64,000 bases of DNA from Coix lacryma-jobi var. lacryma-jobi. Lineage: Eukaryota > Streptophyta > Magnoliopsida > Poales > Poaceae. The stretch is from contig CM019826.1 in NCBI GenBank assembly GCA_009763385.1, positions 95,154,848 to 95,218,847 on the forward strand. The letters are read 5' to 3'. The notes below the pieces were generated by a model, which saw nothing but the letters and a program-made list of their open reading frames with translations, was not told the DNA's origin and searched no databases. Shown in pieces: positions 45,761-57,288 of this stretch. A program made the translations under genes and the position numbers. How positions within the stretch are numbered: position 1 is the first letter of the stretch; each line of letters opens with the position of its first letter.

Positions 45761-48700
45761 TGAAACATTCTAAATTTTCCGCAAAGGGAAAATCCACAGA
45801 ATGAGTTATAATACGACAAAACCAGGAACTGATCTTATCATATTATCATATATCAGTCGATACCATAGTCATACATCGTAATATTACATGATTATAAGCA
45901 TTACATCACTGGGGTATCACCTATTACAGAGTTTATTCTAGCGGAAGTCTATCGAGTGAAGGCTCCTCCTTCATGGGCATCATCAGAGTTGTCGTAGCGC
46001 AGCATCGACCGGATCATCCGAACCAAACTGGAGCGTAGGCACGAAACCTTCTAATCCTCCTAGAGTCAGTACCTCTGAAGCAGGAAAATCTGCACACCGC
46101 CAGATGTGTGCAGGCCATGGTCAGCACCGATGAGCTTTAGTGGAAAAGATAAAACAAGGGATCTGGCGATCCTAAGATTTGGCTGTGGATTTGCATCCTA
46201 GCGCATGAGCAATAATAAATATAATAATGTTATCAAGTTTTAACACATTCACACACATCCACAACCATCCACCATATCCATATCCATATCCTTCCCAATC
46301 ATCACCACACCATCACCTCATCTCACACACTCAACCGCTCCGTCGACAGAGACCAGCTCCCTCCCAGCCTTGTCTTAACGGCCCGCAGCCTCACACCAGG
46401 CTCACGGCCGACACTCACATACCAGGGGGAGAAAAGAGAACCCTCACTAGTCAGAAAAAGGTCAGGGAAAAAGGTCTGCAGCCAACGAATTGGCCAACGT
46501 ATCGATCGATCAACCATACACTTTGCAGAGGTTCTACAATATCCACAAGATCACCATTATCAACACCCCGGATGTGGCTAGGCGGATACCGGTCGCTTGC
46601 CAGCCTAGAGTAATGCCACCCTACCACTCAGCCCTGGAATCATCCCAAGTCTGTCTGGGATGGCTAATTCTGTGAAGTCACGTTCCCTCTCCTGAAGTGG
46701 GAGCCGCGATCATCTCGGAAGGGTGTGGGACTCCATACCTGTACCTCCCTCACACTATCTCGCCTAGTAGTAGTGGCATTGCTCTACCAGGTAGTACGAC
46801 CGTCCCCGTCCATAAGGAGCGAGTGGCTTGTAAAGGTATTTCCCTGTGGTCCAGATCCCACTCCACCTAGGATGACTAAGCCGGAATGTCTTCTCAAAGG
46901 TTTTCATTATCCATGCCACCACATCACGCTCCAGATCCGGGCTCCACCAGCGGCTCACACCCGGATCCACCTCAAGTCACCACCTAACCCGCCACAAGTT
47001 TCACCACCACAGGGGGCATCCAGATCTGCCCCACAGCAAGACTCGTACCAGGCTCGTCCTATATTCTGGCTCGGTCGACACAACCCTCACCCTCCACACA
47101 CCCAAGTCACACACGCAGCCCGCTCACCCATCACCAAGTCCGGCATCACCCGCCAAACCATTCCCAGGGGTTCACCATCCGCATCACATCTCAGATATAA
47201 TACGAAGTGGAGTTAAATAATATAATAGTGAACATGCAAGCAAGTAGGCGAGTCAGCAGGAATAACTAGGCGAATGCGCAAAGCAGGATGTTGTGGTAGA
47301 GTGGGTTGCAATCAGGTAATAATGGCTTAGGTAGTATCATGCATCAATATACTAGCAAAGGAATAAATATAAAGCACTAGCATGTCTACTTATTTGCAAT
47401 GTCTAATAGGATTCTCTAAAAAGAGGGTGTTGCCATGACACCTGCGAAGTAGTCGTAGTCGTGGTTAATTATTCCTCGTTGGTGTTCCATCAGTGAGGTC
47501 GTCTCCTCCTGAGTTGTCTCCATGTCGCAGTCCTTGTTGTCGTCCATGTTCTCTTGGCCCAATCGTATGCTACCTGAGTGGTAGCGCAAAAGCGGTTAAC
47601 ACCATTGTGATTCGACTCCAAGGTACCTTGGCTTGCCCGCTATGGCAAAAGCGGTAGCGCAAAAGGGTTGGAGATCTACAATCCTCTCGATCCACACGAC
47701 ACAGTACGTCGGGAACCAAGACTCAGGTTCACACATGAGAGCGGGGTTAGCTCAGCACATATATGCCATGTCCTCAGGCACATCTCTAGAGAAATGTGTT
47801 TAGGTGGTCGATCGAGTCGACGCGCGGGGTTATGAGATACAACATAGACCATAGCTTTGCTAACAAAAGGAATAGCAAGGGTACAAATATATAACACAAA
47901 TATATAAGTCAAAGGTTCATTCCAACGCACACGTCATGGTAGAAGACAAGGTGTTGGAAGAAGTGACACAATATAAGATGCAAGTGCGCAAACTACTTGT
48001 ATGGTACCCGACCGGGGTGCTCTGGCACTAAGTCATTTCCAGATTCGTAGCAGTGCGGTTGTCACCTCGAGAATCAAGATATGCAGTGATCAATGGGTAC
48101 AAGCATACAAGAGTTTATGCACGAAGAAGCATTTATAAAGCATGTTTATATAGGTGAAAAAGAGCGTAGCTCCATGGTCATGGCGAGGTGTACTCGTGGC
48201 CACAAGATACACTAACAGGGGTCATGTTACATTCGGCATCACGGCCATGGCGAGACGGGTCTCGCGATCGTAACGTCCGAACGAGGTACGATCCCTCAGC
48301 CGGCTTAAAGGCTCGGCACACATAGGCAACATGCAGACACCCATCAATACAACAATAAGAACCATAAAGCGACACAAAAACACAACGAACCAAATAATTG
48401 GAGTAGCACATTCCCATAGCATGAGATTGGATGGATCCTGTATCACAAGTGCATATACAGGTGGTCGTAAGAACGGGGTATAGCGCGAGTACAGATAGAT
48501 AAATAAGAGAATTTTACAGGGGCTCGGTAAGTCGATGATAAGATGACACGAGTTCTAATGGGTCATGGTGGCAACAGTCACGACGTCAAGGGAGGCTCGA
48601 GGTAAGGCGCGTCGAGGGAGCGTCAAGGGGTGTCGTGGCCAGTGTTCTACGCGGCGCGATCGAGGGTCATGCGGTCTCTTCAATCGTCATATGCTATGGT

Positions 48701-51700
48701 TTCCATCAGGGGCATCCTACGGTCAAGATGAGAAGAAAATTACCTTGTCGTCCAGCATGTCGACTAGGGTTCGTTTCATTTTGCCTAATCACGTCGTGGC
48801 CGTGGCTTCATCATGGGCATACGTCCGGGGCGGTCAGTAACACGCTGGTGTTCTTGGAACACCAGGGGTTCGATCTGGCTAGGGCCAGTCTACTGCTAAT
48901 GACACAATCACGTCGATGACAAACGCACGACCACAATAGGGAGCAATACGTGTGCAAAGCGATAACGAACTAGTCCGGTGCGAAGGCTCGTCTCAGTTAG
49001 ATACAGATCACACGAATGAATAGGATGTACAATTGAACAAGCGTTGTGCTAACGTCGAGGGTAACGTTTACAAAAGTTCACGGGTTCGACCTTGACGATG
49101 GCGGGGAAGACGAGGCTTCAGTGAAGAGTTGCCGAAGGCGCCGGGGAATGTCGTGGTCAGCCGAGGAAGGCTTGGTCGGTCGTGGAGAGTACCAGCCACC
49201 TGTAGCCAACCCCTGGTCGGCTGTGGCTTGCTGCTGGCTGGCTGCAGCTGGCCGGATGGAGTTGCGGCTTGGCCGAACGTGGCAGTGAGTGCCCGGGAGG
49301 TGCTCAGAGGGCAACCGAGCTCTGGTGAAGGAGTCGCGATCCCAACGGCTTTCCTGCAGCAGTGTTCATCACGGCACGAAGGCCGGAACTCAGATGACAG
49401 CGGCATTAGAAGGATTGGAGATGGGTTTGTGGTACCGTGGGCTCACCAATGTCTTGGAGTAGCGGAAGTCGCAGTGGTGGTGGCGACGTCGACACCGGCC
49501 TACGGCGACGGTGGAGATGCAAGGCGCGGCTGCTAGTTTATCCGCATGATCAGCTGGCCGGCCGCATCTCCGACGGGCATGGCGAGGCATTCGGGCCGAG
49601 GCTTGGTGCAGCACGGCTCAGTGCAACGCGGTTCATCGCGGTGGCAGCTGGTGACGCGGCCGCAGCTGTCTCGGCGCGGAGGGAGGATCCCGGTGGCGGT
49701 GTGGTGGTCGTGGTTGCAGCGTGAACGGTGCGGCCGATCTCGTCTCAGTGCGGCAGCGAGCGCCGACCATCGGTCTGCCGAGCTCGGGCGTGGCCGTGTC
49801 GTAGCAAGCCGGTTGGAGTAGAGATGGGGCTGCAGACATTGGGCGACGTCGCGGCGTGGCGTGGCCTTGCACTACAAGAATCCTGTTAATCCATGATGAA
49901 AAATTTTCATCACGGATCGCCAAAAAATCGTCACTATGTAGCATCTGTGATGATTTTAGATATCATCATGGATTGAGCGTCATGGATTAACCTCCGTGAC
50001 GATTTATCAAAAATCATCACGGATTAACAAAATTGGTGACAATCTTAAATCGTCACGGTAGAGTCCAAGGCCTAGGTAGCCCAACCCAGGTACATTTTCT
50101 GTGACGAAAAATAATCATCACGGATGAATTGCTACATCATTATAAATGCTTACGTGGCTGATGATATGGACATCCTAGCCCATTTATTAACAACCCAACA
50201 TAAACGATTGGACCATTTATTGACTTGTTTTCAGCCCATTTGAATTAGTTTTTAGCCCATTTGCAATATGTTTTCAGTCCATTTACATTCTAGTGCCATC
50301 CCATTTTTAATTTATTGCTGTAGACTATTATAGCACATACAACATACATACAGTACATTATTGTAGCCCATATAGCATACAACCTACATAGACAATAAAA
50401 TTATTAATACAAATAAATTGGACAACATATTCATTACATTTACCCTATTTCATTACAGTCATCATCATCGAAAGAGGGTAACTAGTCACATGTTGCTAGT
50501 AAAAAAAGAAGCAAACCCAATAACTAAAACAACATTATTGTAGTAACGAGCTCCAAAAGCACATCCGAAAGTGATTCCTACATGTCTAGATGCTATTTGC
50601 AGTAACCCATCCATGTTGGACAATTCTAGCATCTCAAAATCAAAATATTTAGCTTGAAGTCTCTACTTATAAAATTATTTCCTGATTTGAGGCTCTCATG
50701 GATGTTTGGTTGATTGGATCCATGATGGAGTTCTTCCAGAATTATAGCTGCACCAAGGGAAATTTTTTAGTATGTCGGTCAATAAATCCATAACATATGC
50801 ACATGCACAATCTATGGTTGCATTGTACCTGTGGCTGCACAGCAGCTGCACCAGCATCAGCTACCTCACAACAGCGCTCATCAGATTTAATTAGAGCACA
50901 TAATTAGGAGGTACGCAGGACTATTCAAGATGCACAGAATTCAGAACAGTAGTTGCACCAGCAGCAGATAGCTCACAGATGCTCTCATCAGAATTTAGAG
51001 CACATAATCAAGAGATACGCAGGACTATTCATGGTGAACAGAATTCAGAACACATAATCAGAGTTTCCTATGCATAATAACCAGATATTATTACCTGAAT
51101 AAATCACAGTTTCCAATAATCAGAGGTATGAGGTCACAATAATCAGAGGTATGAGGTTCCAATAATCAGAGGAATAAATCAGAGTTTCCAATAAATCTAT
51201 TTCTCACATACCTGAATGAAAAAACAAGTATGAGGTTCAGATTTATAATAAGCATTCCGTTTGCTAACAATGACAGATCAAAGATAGAAAACGAAAAAAT
51301 ATCTCAGCAAGGAGTTCAGAGGTGGAGAATGCTCATCATTTTGATAACGGGACACTAAAAGACAAGACATCAGAATTCACCACCGACAGAAAATTGCAAT
51401 GTAATACTATATGCAGACTGTATCTGTGATAGCACTGGGCATCAACCTTACTTAGCCTATTTTGCTTTTGGACTAACATTCCCAAAGTAAACTGTATTTA
51501 TTTTGGGATAATAGACATTCAACATTTCTATTGGCATTTTAACCTAAACTTTGCATCTCTGCTGTGATAGATTAAAAATAAATGTTATGTGATACACAAA
51601 TCTTGCCATAGGAATAATGAATTGTGTGACACATGCGATGGCTATAAATTAGCAAGTACGCTGAATAAAACACTTGATAAGAAAAAAAGGTTTGCTAATT

Positions 51701-54095
51701 TCATGGATTCTTCTACCTCAAAGCCGCCAAAGGCGTTCCAAGCCCTCTGTATCGCTACCTCAAGACCGAGCCACCAGCGGAAATGTCGAGCTTCGCGCCC
51801 ACAAATCAGGGGCAGTCTACGGCGTTGATCTCGTCACAACGCGAGTGGGGTTGGGCGGCGCGGCGGGAAGCAACGAGGACGCAGCAGCTGGCGTGTGCCA
51901 GGTCGAGGCAGAAATCACAGCCGATGACTAAGGAGCCAATCACTAGAACCACCTGCCCCTCCAGCCTGCTCCACGGCGATGGTGATGACAGCGCTGGATC
52001 TAGAGGCGCATGGCTCTAACATGCAGGGATGAGATCCACACAGTGCGGCCATCGGTGGTGAGAAGGTGTGGTGTCGGGGCGACGGCTGGCGGAGGGCTGC
52101 AGTAGGGTTTGGGGGATTTTATCAGAGATTGGCTGCATCTGGGTCGTCTATATTTTGATCCGACGGCCAAGAACTAGACAGACTTGAGTTGGGCTGAATC
52201 TAGCCTTCGTTTTCAGCCCAATATAGCTGAATGTTTTTTTTCTTTTATTTTATTAGTAGCCCAGGATAATTTTACTCGTAAATAGAGAGAAAAGTGGAAA
52301 CAGAATCCTACTTAAACACATCTGAAACAGAATCCATTTCACTTGGCAAGGCTCGGTTCGATCCCTAGTTTAGTACGATTTAAAGGCAGGACCCTTTTTT
52401 GTTGTATATAAACTTACGATTTAAACGCTGGACCACGGCGCTACGAATCTACTGTGCATCTGGTGTTGGGCCACAACTACATATCAGCAAACAAATAAAA
52501 ACAACTCTTATACACGATCATGTACAGCAGTGGATCGATTTTAACTTAGCGCACTTTTTCTATTATTTTATCATTTATAAAATACTGGGCCATGCCATCC
52601 AACATGCTATAAAATTTTATGTTCCTATCCTATATATGCAAAATATTTCAACAAAGTAACAAAATTGTTTAGTTCAAATAATTTTATAAATTGTTTCTAT
52701 CACATTTTTTCTTTGCTAGAGATAGGATTGTGGGTCTATTGTTTTGGTATAACTAGAGTATGACAAAATTAAAATTATACACTATGATGATCTTGATAAA
52801 TCCGTCACGACTTAGCGGGCCAGGAATATCCACTGGGCACATCCATGACGAAAAAAATATTATCGTCACAGATTAAGTATGTTGGTGACGATCTATAAAT
52901 CTGTCACCAAAAATTCGTCACGGATCAACAAGTTTCTTGTAGTGTTGGCCACCACTTGCGCGACCACTGCAAATGGTTGCGGCACGGACGGTGGGCAACG
53001 TCGGTGCGGCGTGGCTGGAGGACGGCAGCGCGGTCAGGCGGTGCGGCGAGGCAGCTCGACGACACTTGGTGTTCGGCGTCGAGGACGTGGTTCCGGGGGC
53101 GTGGCGTCGCGGCCATGACGTTGTCGGTGGTGCTAGGCAGTCCGCGCTCGGCGTGGCGGCTTGGCGTGACCACCACCTCGTCTGGCAGGGCGTGGGGCGG
53201 CCAGCGTGGCCAGAGGCGTAGGTCGTGGCCACGGCGGCCTCGCAGCTACGGCGGAGGAAGCGGCGGCTTGGGAGGAGGAGGCAAGCGATGGCTGCAGGCT
53301 TGGGCGAGCGCGCTGAGGGAGGAAGAGGAGAGCGGCGATGGCAGCGGCCGGTTGGAGAAGAAGTGGAAGAGGAGCGGTGGCCGAGGTCTTTATACGATGG
53401 CGCGGCTAGGGTTCTTCGAGGGTGTGACCATCATCGACGTCCGTGCCCACCTCGGGACACGCGGTGTCCATCGCGCGGGGTGGGGAGCGCGCGCGGAGGG
53501 TGGGCGCCAGAGCTGCGGCGGCGCGCCTGGGGAGCAGGGCGCTAGGGTTTGGATGCCAGGCAGCGGCCACTTGGGCCAACTGGGTCGTGCAGCAGGGCCA
53601 GGGCGAGGTGAGTGGCCGAGCTGGGCCGGCAAGGGACTTGTGGAGGCCAGCGGCGTGGGGCACGGGCCAACGGCTGGCTGGGCTAGGCCGGTGTGGGAAG
53701 AGGAGGGAAGGAAGAGCGGGCCGGCTGGGGAGCTTTCGGCCCAATGGAAGGAAACTGAGGTTTGCCTATTTTGCTAGAGAAAGAGAAGGATTCAAATGGA
53801 CACGAGAACAAGTTGGTATTAAATTCAAAAGATAAATTGAAAAAGATTCAAATAGAAGGTCGGGGATCATTGAGAGAGACTCGAGATAACCGGGAGAAAT
53901 ACAAGGAGGTTGCTATGATCATGTGCTCTCCAACATAAGACTTAAGTTGTAAAGAGAATCTCCGGCAAACTCCTACAAACAATATTATATGAATGCAACA
54001 ATTTATTTATAAATTGTTCCCGGTTCAGCTAGCAACTACATGCTCCACTTAATCACAGAAAAATTTTAAAAAGTCTGAATTTTTGGGTTGTTACA
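45761..54095 (-). mobile_element. element D 5' LTR (interrupted by CACTA)
   Basis: It starts TGAAACATTCTAAATTTTCC and ends GGGTTGTTACA. After removal of the CACTA insertion it is about 5.26 kb. It lacks the equivalent of about 32165-32535; the junction near 47573-47600 carries a short extra copy of GTAGCGCAAAAG, which also occurs nearby. The minus-strand TATA box is at 53388-53394. Confidence 0.8.
49870..52944. mobile_element. CACTA transposon, non-autonomous, 3075 bp
   Basis: Termini CACTACAAGAATCCTGTTAA and, inverted, CACTACAAGAAACTTGTTGA agree at about 25 of 30 bases. The target duplication TTG is at 49867-49869 and 52945-52947. The other D LTR reads through (CGTGGCCTTGGCCACGGC). Subterminal motifs such as CGTCACGGAT and ATCCGTGACGA occur in both orientations within about 200 bp of each end. 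No transposase frame is found. A GC-richer patch at 51720-52120 could be captured sequence but is not identifiable. Confidence 0.95.
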
Positions 54096-54100
54096 ATAAA

Positions 54101-54950
54101 TACTCCACCAACCGGCCATCCAAAAGAGCATTGAATAGTACAATTTTCGGGGGCATCGGGCGCGCCGATGCCTGGCATCGGACGCTCTGATGCCCTCGAT
54201 CCAACGATCAACTGTACATTCTGTCAGACAGTTTAAAGGAGCATCGGATGCTGGGCAACGTCCGATGCCTTGACACATGACGCGTCTAATGTGAATTTAC
54301 CCTCTCTGGAAACTCTCTGCATGGACATCGGACGCTGTCCTTCAGCGTCCGATGCCAGCGTCCAATGTGCCCCTCAGGGCACTCTCTCAGAATAGTGGCA
54401 CAGGCGCGTCCGATGTGACAACATTGGAGCGTCCGATGCCAAGTCGCCAGCACACTCAAGTCTGGTGAACATCAGACGCGCGTCCGATGCCACTAAGGCA
54501 TGCGTCTGATACCCATTTTCGGGCTGAAACAACTTCGGATCACGACGCTGCCTTAACGACTTTTCATCCTCATGACATAAGGGCTCTCTCTGAGCTACCT
54601 AGGGCTATGAAATAACAAGTGTGCACCACACCTACTTCAATAGATTCATCTAGGTCAAGCTACTGATTCACGCTCCCCATTATAGTACGCCAAGGAAAAA
54701 ACAAAGACCTAAGACTACCTAAGTGTCCTCGAACACCATATGACACTTAGCCTAGTCTACCACCGTCTTCGTCGTCTGTCCTTTGAAAACCGAAACGATT
54801 TCCATCGCTAGGGAACATGAACTCCATATGCCCGTATCGTCGCCATTACCGTGACCTAACTCATTCTTGTTTCTGCAAAACACACATTAGTCACAGTAAT
54901 CTTGTGTTTCATCCAATCACCAAAACCCACTAGGGGCCAAGATGCGTTCA
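54101..54950 (-). mobile_element. 5' LTR of Copia element A, second part (U3)
   Basis: It continues the LTR broken at 9909. It ends AAGATGCGTTCA, so on the minus strand the LTR starts TGAACGCATCTTGGCCCC and runs into GTGGGTTTTGGTGATTGG, the usual opening of SIRE-type LTRs. Rejoined, the TATA-like box is GGAGTATTTATACTCC across the D insertion. It carries the CATCGGACGC array. Confidence 0.75.
54143..54535. repeat. CATCGGACGC / GCGTCCGATG array in LTR A
   Basis: About twelve copies occur in both orientations. The best is a perfect hairpin with 12-base arms CATCGGACGCTG/CAGCGTCCGATG (54326-54337 and 54343-54354) and a 5-base loop. The motif is the same as in LTR E although the LTR backbones differ. 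Confidence 0.85.
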
Positions 54951-55128
54951 AGGACGTAGCTTGCCGGCAAGCAAGTGAACCTCGGGTAAAAAATCTTTGT
55001 GTTGTATTGTCTCCGAGCATTTCATTGGATATCTATTGTGTTGATCACTTGCCCGGCTCGGTATACATCACTCTATCTCTTTATTAACATTACTTCTTTG
55101 TTGGTAGTTACTTTGCTAATTGTGTAGA
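54951..55128 (+). mobile_element. SIRE-type U5 fragment
   Basis: GCTTGCCGGCAAGCAAGTGAACCTCGGGTAAAAAATCTTTGTG matches, in the plus orientation, the U5 words of the solo LTR on its minus strand (GGCGGCAACCAAGTGAACCTCGGG). It may be the displaced end of LTR E (4345-5515), separated by the A/B/D stack. It is ended by the Athila LTR at 55129. Confidence 0.45.
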
Positions 55129-57022
55129 TGTTGACGGTAGATAACTCCTATTTTAAACCATCAACTAACCTCATAAATGACCCGCAATGATCTAAAGAGT
55201 GTAGCTATAGGGTTTGATTCTAACGAGTTCCACGAGTTGTGTCAATTCCACTTGTTTTGCAGGATATTCAATATTTCATCATAAGAAAGTATCTCAAGTG
55301 AAGAATCGTAGCAACACCAGTGAGACGAGCTCATTGAAATGATCGCAACGAACATGCCACTTGCCATATTTGGAGTCTCGGAGCAAGAGTCCCCGATGAA
55401 TACGACCAGGAAGACTCTGGAACCCTCTAGAAGCCTTATCCATACAAAGATCAGGGGTGTAACAGACAAGATTCCAACAGCTATAGAATACCAGAAATAT
55501 CCAGGGACCAGACAGGAAGAAGACGACAAGGAATCCATCCACGCCACGACTCATTGTGCAAACCAACCGAACAAGGGCTCTAGGAGAATAAGGAAAGTAC
55601 ATGGAAGCCACCCCTCCTTCGCGCGGTGTGACCTAACCAACCTCTACTTTGTATCTTCGCCGTTGTTCAATGTTGGTTTGATTCGAGGGCTGCGGTTCAT
55701 CCCACCGGGCTATATAAGAAACCCCAGACCCCCTCCTGGAGACATCGAATTCATATCTCATAGCATAGATCAATCAATTAGATTAGAGGTAGCCTAGCCA
55801 ACCAGGACCTCCACCATCCAAGGGTATAGCTAGAATAGAATTAGAAGAGACGAGGGAAGCTCAGATTCCAGATCTAGTCGGTAATTAGCCTTGTTTTCTC
55901 TCTTGTATCAACATTGTTCTAATTGTTCTTCTAATTGTCTAATTGTCTTCTAGTTCATTGTCTTGTGTTCTAGTTCATCTTCTAATCTCTCTAGTTCATC
56001 TCTGTGTTCTAATCTAGTTATAATTATCTCTCTAGTTCATCTCTATGTTCTAATCTAGTTCTAATTGTTCATCTAGTTCTTATTCATCTTCTAGTTTGTG
56101 TTCTAGTTGATACATGTCATGACTTGTTACTATTTCGTGTTCATAATTATAATGTTCATCATCTACTTTGATTATATGTCTAGCATAGTAGGGTATCTTT
56201 ATGTTTATGCTCTTGTTCGTATAGCGCTCATTCTGTCGATCGCGGGGTGAGTGGTCATCATCGTGTAAGCATGGTGCTTATACATTGTTTACCTGCGAAT
56301 GCACCCTATATTCTGGGCCAGCAAGTGGTAGATCGCGAGGGTGACTATTATAGCCTTGTTGAGTCCTTTGTAGTCCACTCCCCGAATATAGGGCAAGTAA
56401 GACCTAGTCACCCGGAGGACATAGACTTTGGATCTGATCCTCCATGCGTGATGTCTCCTGCGTATAAATATAAGTTATTCTAACCATGATTGCTAAACAT
56501 AATTGCGCTAATTGATGTAGTCTATGACCTATAGTTAGAACCATATTAGGAAGTTAATATGTCTCTTTCTAGATTTGGCCACGATCCGACCTTGGGTGAG
56601 AATGCTTTGTTGGAACTCTTTTATATGGTTTACTCTGTTCTATTACATTTATCTTATTTATCATTTATGATTGATTCCTGTGTTGAGTATAGATCTAGTG
56701 GAACTCTTATCATAATCATACATGTGTGTGTCATAGTTGTAGATGTTTATCTCCTACCGGGTAACTAACGATATGCATTGCTCCATTATAAATAACGATA
56801 CCTAGGAAACTCTCCTTGGTGAAATGCTACAGCGGATGTATTTTATCTGTGCGCTTGCAGATAATATCATTTCATATTTTATAAGGGCAAGATCATAAAT
56901 ACCATCCACGTCTCTAGTGTCGCTGCTAGTGGTAACAGCCTAGCGTTAAGGGTAATATTGTTAGATTTGTCTACCTGCATTTCTGGCACCGTTATCTGAA
57001 GTGATGCTAAGAGACGTCAACA
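55129..57022 (+). mobile_element. 5' LTR of the second Athila-type element
   Basis: It starts TGTTGACGGTAGATAACTCC and ends GAGACGTCAACA, 1894 bp, clearly diverged from LTR1-3. The TATA box TATATAAG is at 55711-55718. Tandem GTTCTAATTGTTCTTCTAATTG-like pyrimidine repeats fill about 55910-56110. I found no palindrome array upstream of this TATA box. Confidence 0.85.
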
Positions 57023-57048
57023 AGCATTTCTGGCGCCGTTGCCGGGGA
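56984..57048 (+). repeat. primer binding site and upstream copy
   Basis: TGGCGCCGTTGCCGGGGA at 57031-57048 is the primer site, 8 bp past the LTR. A degenerate copy TGGCACCGTTATCTGAAG lies 47 bp upstream inside the LTR, each preceded by GCATTTC. This is the same arrangement as in the 10-25 kb array. Confidence 0.8.
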
Positions 57049-57288
57049 ACCAAATGTGTGATTCCAAAGCACATTCCCCGTTGTTTGGGAAATCCCATTA
57101 CCGGAGCCATATCGTTAAGTTATTCGAGTTTCTAAGTTAAGACCAGGATATAATAGGATATAAGTTGAATACATAGGAAAAACTTTACACACATGTTTAT
57201 GATAATCGAGACACACTATTGATGTTTTCTCAAACAGGCTCACCCTGTCCGTTATCTATTTCTTTAATATCTTATTGCAGGGTGATGT

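Larger units (their letters stand above)
9910..54095 (-). mobile_element. LARD-like Gypsy derivative (element D) with nested insertions
   Basis: Termini are TGAAACATCC at 9910 and GGTTGTTACA at 54095, with a perfect target duplication ATAAA outside both. On the minus strand it has a 5' LTR (54095-45761), primer binding site (45746-45758), non-coding interior, polypurine tract (42768-42780) and 3' LTR (42767-9910). Each LTR is estimated at 5.2-5.6 kb once insertions are removed and the interior is about 3.0 kb. Long LTRs around a non-coding interior define large retrotransposon derivatives, mobilised by a Gypsy partner. The LTR start TGTAACAACCC, the AAGGACGAGATCCTTG leader to the polypurine tract and the Met-type primer site suggest a Tekay-type chromovirus partner (inference). 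Confidence 0.8.

Noticed and set aside
55339..55797. 152-codon frame within the Athila LTR
   Set aside because: It covers the TATA box and U3 of an LTR and is not shared with LTR1-3; most likely chance.
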